Assembly (NCBI GenBank): GCA_013330285.1
Contig: DUIP01000149.1
Coordinates: 1 to 6,255 of the forward strand
From: Candidatus Poseidoniaceae archaeon
GTDB lineage: Archaea > Thermoplasmatota > Poseidoniia > Poseidoniales > Poseidoniaceae
Length of the DNA stretch: 6,255 bases
Reading direction: 5' to 3'
Each line of letters begins with the position of its first letter. Within the stretch, counting starts at the first letter, position 1. The notes below the pieces were generated by a model. The model did not search any database, was not told the origin of the DNA, and saw nothing but the letters and a program-made list of their open reading frames with translations. Of this stretch, positions 4,997-6,255 are shown piece by piece. A program made the translations under genes and the position numbers.

Positions 4997-6255
4997 ATGC
5001 GTACGCCTTCTTCCCCCTCGAAGCCGCGCTCTCAATGGCAAATCCTTCAGCACCGAGACACGGTCAAATCCATCGGTTTGGTTGCGTTGATGGTGCTCTC
5101 CACATTCGCTTCCATTCAGTATGTTTCCTTCGATGCACTTGCAGCAACTGATCAAGATGGTGACGGTTTGACTTATGGGCTCGAGTACCTCATGAACACT
5201 GCACCAAACGATCCAGATTCTGACAACGATGGTTTGCCAGATGGCTGGGAGTGGCAGTATGGACTTGACCCACTTTCCAGTACGGGTGGCGACGGTGCTG
5301 TTGGGGATCCTGACGGCGACGGCATGTCGAATCTGCAAGAATACAACTACCTCCAACCTACGAACTGGGACCTTTCGAGCACCAGTGGTGTGCTTGACAA
5401 TGGTGTTTGGTGGAATGGAACCGTGCCAGTCAACAACTGGGATGAAGAAAATGCCCTCCAATACAACCGTCCAGGGTGTGGAGACTCGGGTTCAGACGGT
5501 ACTGGCACGGTCATTCTTTGCGATGAAGATCCAGTCGGAAATATCTGCACCAACGGATTCGATGACGACAAAGACGGTTTCGTCGATTCAGCCGATTCGG
5601 ATAACGACGGTGATGCAGACTGCTCATCAAACGATGATGACGGTGACGGCATCGAGGACGAAGACGTTGCAGGTTGGGACACCGATGGTGACGGAATGGA
5701 CGATGGTTGGGAAGCAGCCAACGGATTGAACGCAACAGACCCGACCAATGACAACGGCCCAAACGGCGACCCAGACGGTGACGGCCTCAACAACCTCCTC
5801 GAGTACATCAACCCGACATGGACAACCATGTGCGGCGCTTCGCCATGTTTCCGAAATGGGCCGACCGGTCTCAAAACTGAAACAACCACGCCATGCGACC
5901 CAGTGAGAGGCATCGGTCCTGGAGGCTGTGCAACCTTTACGGCAGAAGTCGATGGCATCACCTCCACCAACCCTCAACGAGCTGACACGGATGGTGACGG
6001 ACTCAATGATTCACGAGAAGCCCTGACGTTGTTGACAGACCCGACCTCATCGGATACAGATGGTGACGGAATCAGCGACGGCGTTGAAGTTGCTGGACAA
6101 TATGGAAGCCCTGCTCAAGCAAGTGATCCTCGGAACAACAACACTGACGGCGATGCCTTTGATGATGGTGAAGAAGACATCAACGGAAACGGTGTGGTCG
6201 ATGCGGGTGAAACCGACCCGACCCGTCGAGAAGACTCAGGTGATGAGGATAACGA
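4997..6255 (+). CDS. Secreted Asp-rich calcium-binding (thrombospondin type 3-like repeat) protein, 3' end beyond window
   Basis: The frame stays open to the last base and 419 codons are complete. It is a probable calcium-binding extracellular structural or adhesion protein; no catalytic domain is visible in this part. A long N-region with basic residues (KPRSQ, HRDTVK) leads into a hydrophobic segment (about 23-46), with a likely signal-peptidase site after ALA at residue 49. At least nine DxDxDG loops follow, at about residues 52, 74, 104, 200, 213, 228, 258, 330 and 353, with a degenerate one near 382. They often continue as DGWE, NLxEY or DGVE, the style of bacterial/archaeal TSP3 repeats. 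Eight cysteines (161, 175, 184, 209, 279, 284, 300, 311) interrupt the array. Residues 184-209 form a C-x-NG-x-DDD-x-DG motif ending in DADC. ATG 4997 is preferred by signal-peptide length; GTG 4988 and ATG 4961 are in frame, and none has a Shine-Dalgarno sequence. Same orientation as the anchored protein, 155 bases downstream. Confidence 0.85.
   Translation, partial: MRTPSSPSKPRSQWQILQHRDTVKSIGLVALMVLSTFASIQYVSFDALAATDQDGDGLTYGLEYLMNTAPNDPDSDNDGLPDGWEWQYGLDPLSSTGGDGAVGDPDGDGMSNLQEYNYLQPTNWDLSSTSGVLDNGVWWNGTVPVNNWDEENALQYNRPGCGDSGSDGTGTVILCDEDPVGNICTNGFDDDKDGFVDSADSDNDGDADCSSNDDDGDGIEDEDVAGWDTDGDGMDDGWEAANGLNATDPTNDNGPNGDPDGDGLNNLLEYINPTWTTMCGASPCFRNGPTGLKTETTTPCDPVRGIGPGGCATFTAEVDGITSTNPQRADTDGDGLNDSREALTLLTDPTSSDTDGDGISDGVEVAGQYGSPAQASDPRNNNTDGDAFDDGEEDINGNGVVDAGETDPTRREDSGDEDN
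5150..6255 (+). repeat. Array of DxDGDG-coding repeats with a duplicated 43-residue module
   Basis: The DNA encodes successive Asp-rich calcium-loop repeats. The 12-mer GATGGTGACGGA recurs exactly at 5684-5695, 5990-6001 and 6059-6070. A close match occurs at 5155-5166. At protein level, residues 74-116 (bases 5216-5344) and 228-270 (bases 5678-5806) align without gaps over 43 positions with 23 identities. Each runs from a DxDxDG loop plus DGWE to a DPDGDG loop plus NLxEY, which shows an ancient internal duplication. The array continues past the window end. Confidence 0.75.

Noticed and set aside
4898..5461. Minus-strand 187-residue open frame
   Set aside because: It lies opposite the signal peptide and first calcium loops of the secreted protein. 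The plus frame has clear repeats and a signal sequence; this one shows no domain.
5347..5970. Minus-strand 207-residue Ser/Pro-rich open frame
   Set aside because: Its low-complexity Ser/Pro composition is the complement of Asp/Gly codons in the repeat array, so it is a shadow.
5684..6070. Recurring 12-mer GATGGTGACGGA, considered as a CRISPR-like or regulatory repeat
   Set aside because: Spacing is irregular, the copies are in frame, and each encodes DGDG of a calcium loop. Protein repetition explains it.

Overview
The window most likely comes from a planktonic archaeon of the Marine Group II / Poseidoniales type. This is an inference, not a proof. The supporting signs are: a tRNA-Leu with no encoded CCA; mostly absent Shine-Dalgarno sequences; and a very large secreted protein of Ig-like beta-sandwich repeats held by one C-terminal membrane helix with a short, very acidic cytoplasmic tail. 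That protein is followed by a secreted Asp-rich thrombospondin-type-3-like protein. A bacterial origin is not excluded, because the two enzymes at the left are of bacterial type.

Left part (1-1664): two divergently arranged cofactor genes. On the minus strand is lipoyl synthase (lipA), cut by the left window edge so that its C-terminal part is missing. On the plus strand is a short-chain dehydrogenase with the signature of pteridine reductases (PTR1/FolM type: TGGGRRIG, NAS, and Asp instead of Ser 13 residues before the catalytic Tyr). The two starts are separated by about 170 bases.

Middle (1665-1892): a tRNA-Leu with anticodon UAA at 1715-1798, with a small hairpin just upstream and a strong C/G hairpin just downstream. 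It is followed by a promoter/leader region with direct repeats and a TATA-like element.

Right part (1893-6255): two co-oriented cell-surface genes. The first is a 982-residue type I membrane protein with about five beta-sandwich segments, four ectodomain cysteine pairs, one C-terminal membrane helix and a 23-of-42 acidic tail. The second is the first 419 residues of a secreted calcium-binding-repeat protein that runs off the right edge. It carries a 43-residue duplicated module and a cysteine-bracketed Asp-rich motif.

The left genes fit tetrahydropterin and lipoate supply, both of which the glycine cleavage system needs. The right genes fit an extracellular adhesion or surface-coat function of unknown target. 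No CRISPR array, insertion sequence, integrase or rRNA is visible, and I see no convincing undescribed system beyond the surface-protein pair.
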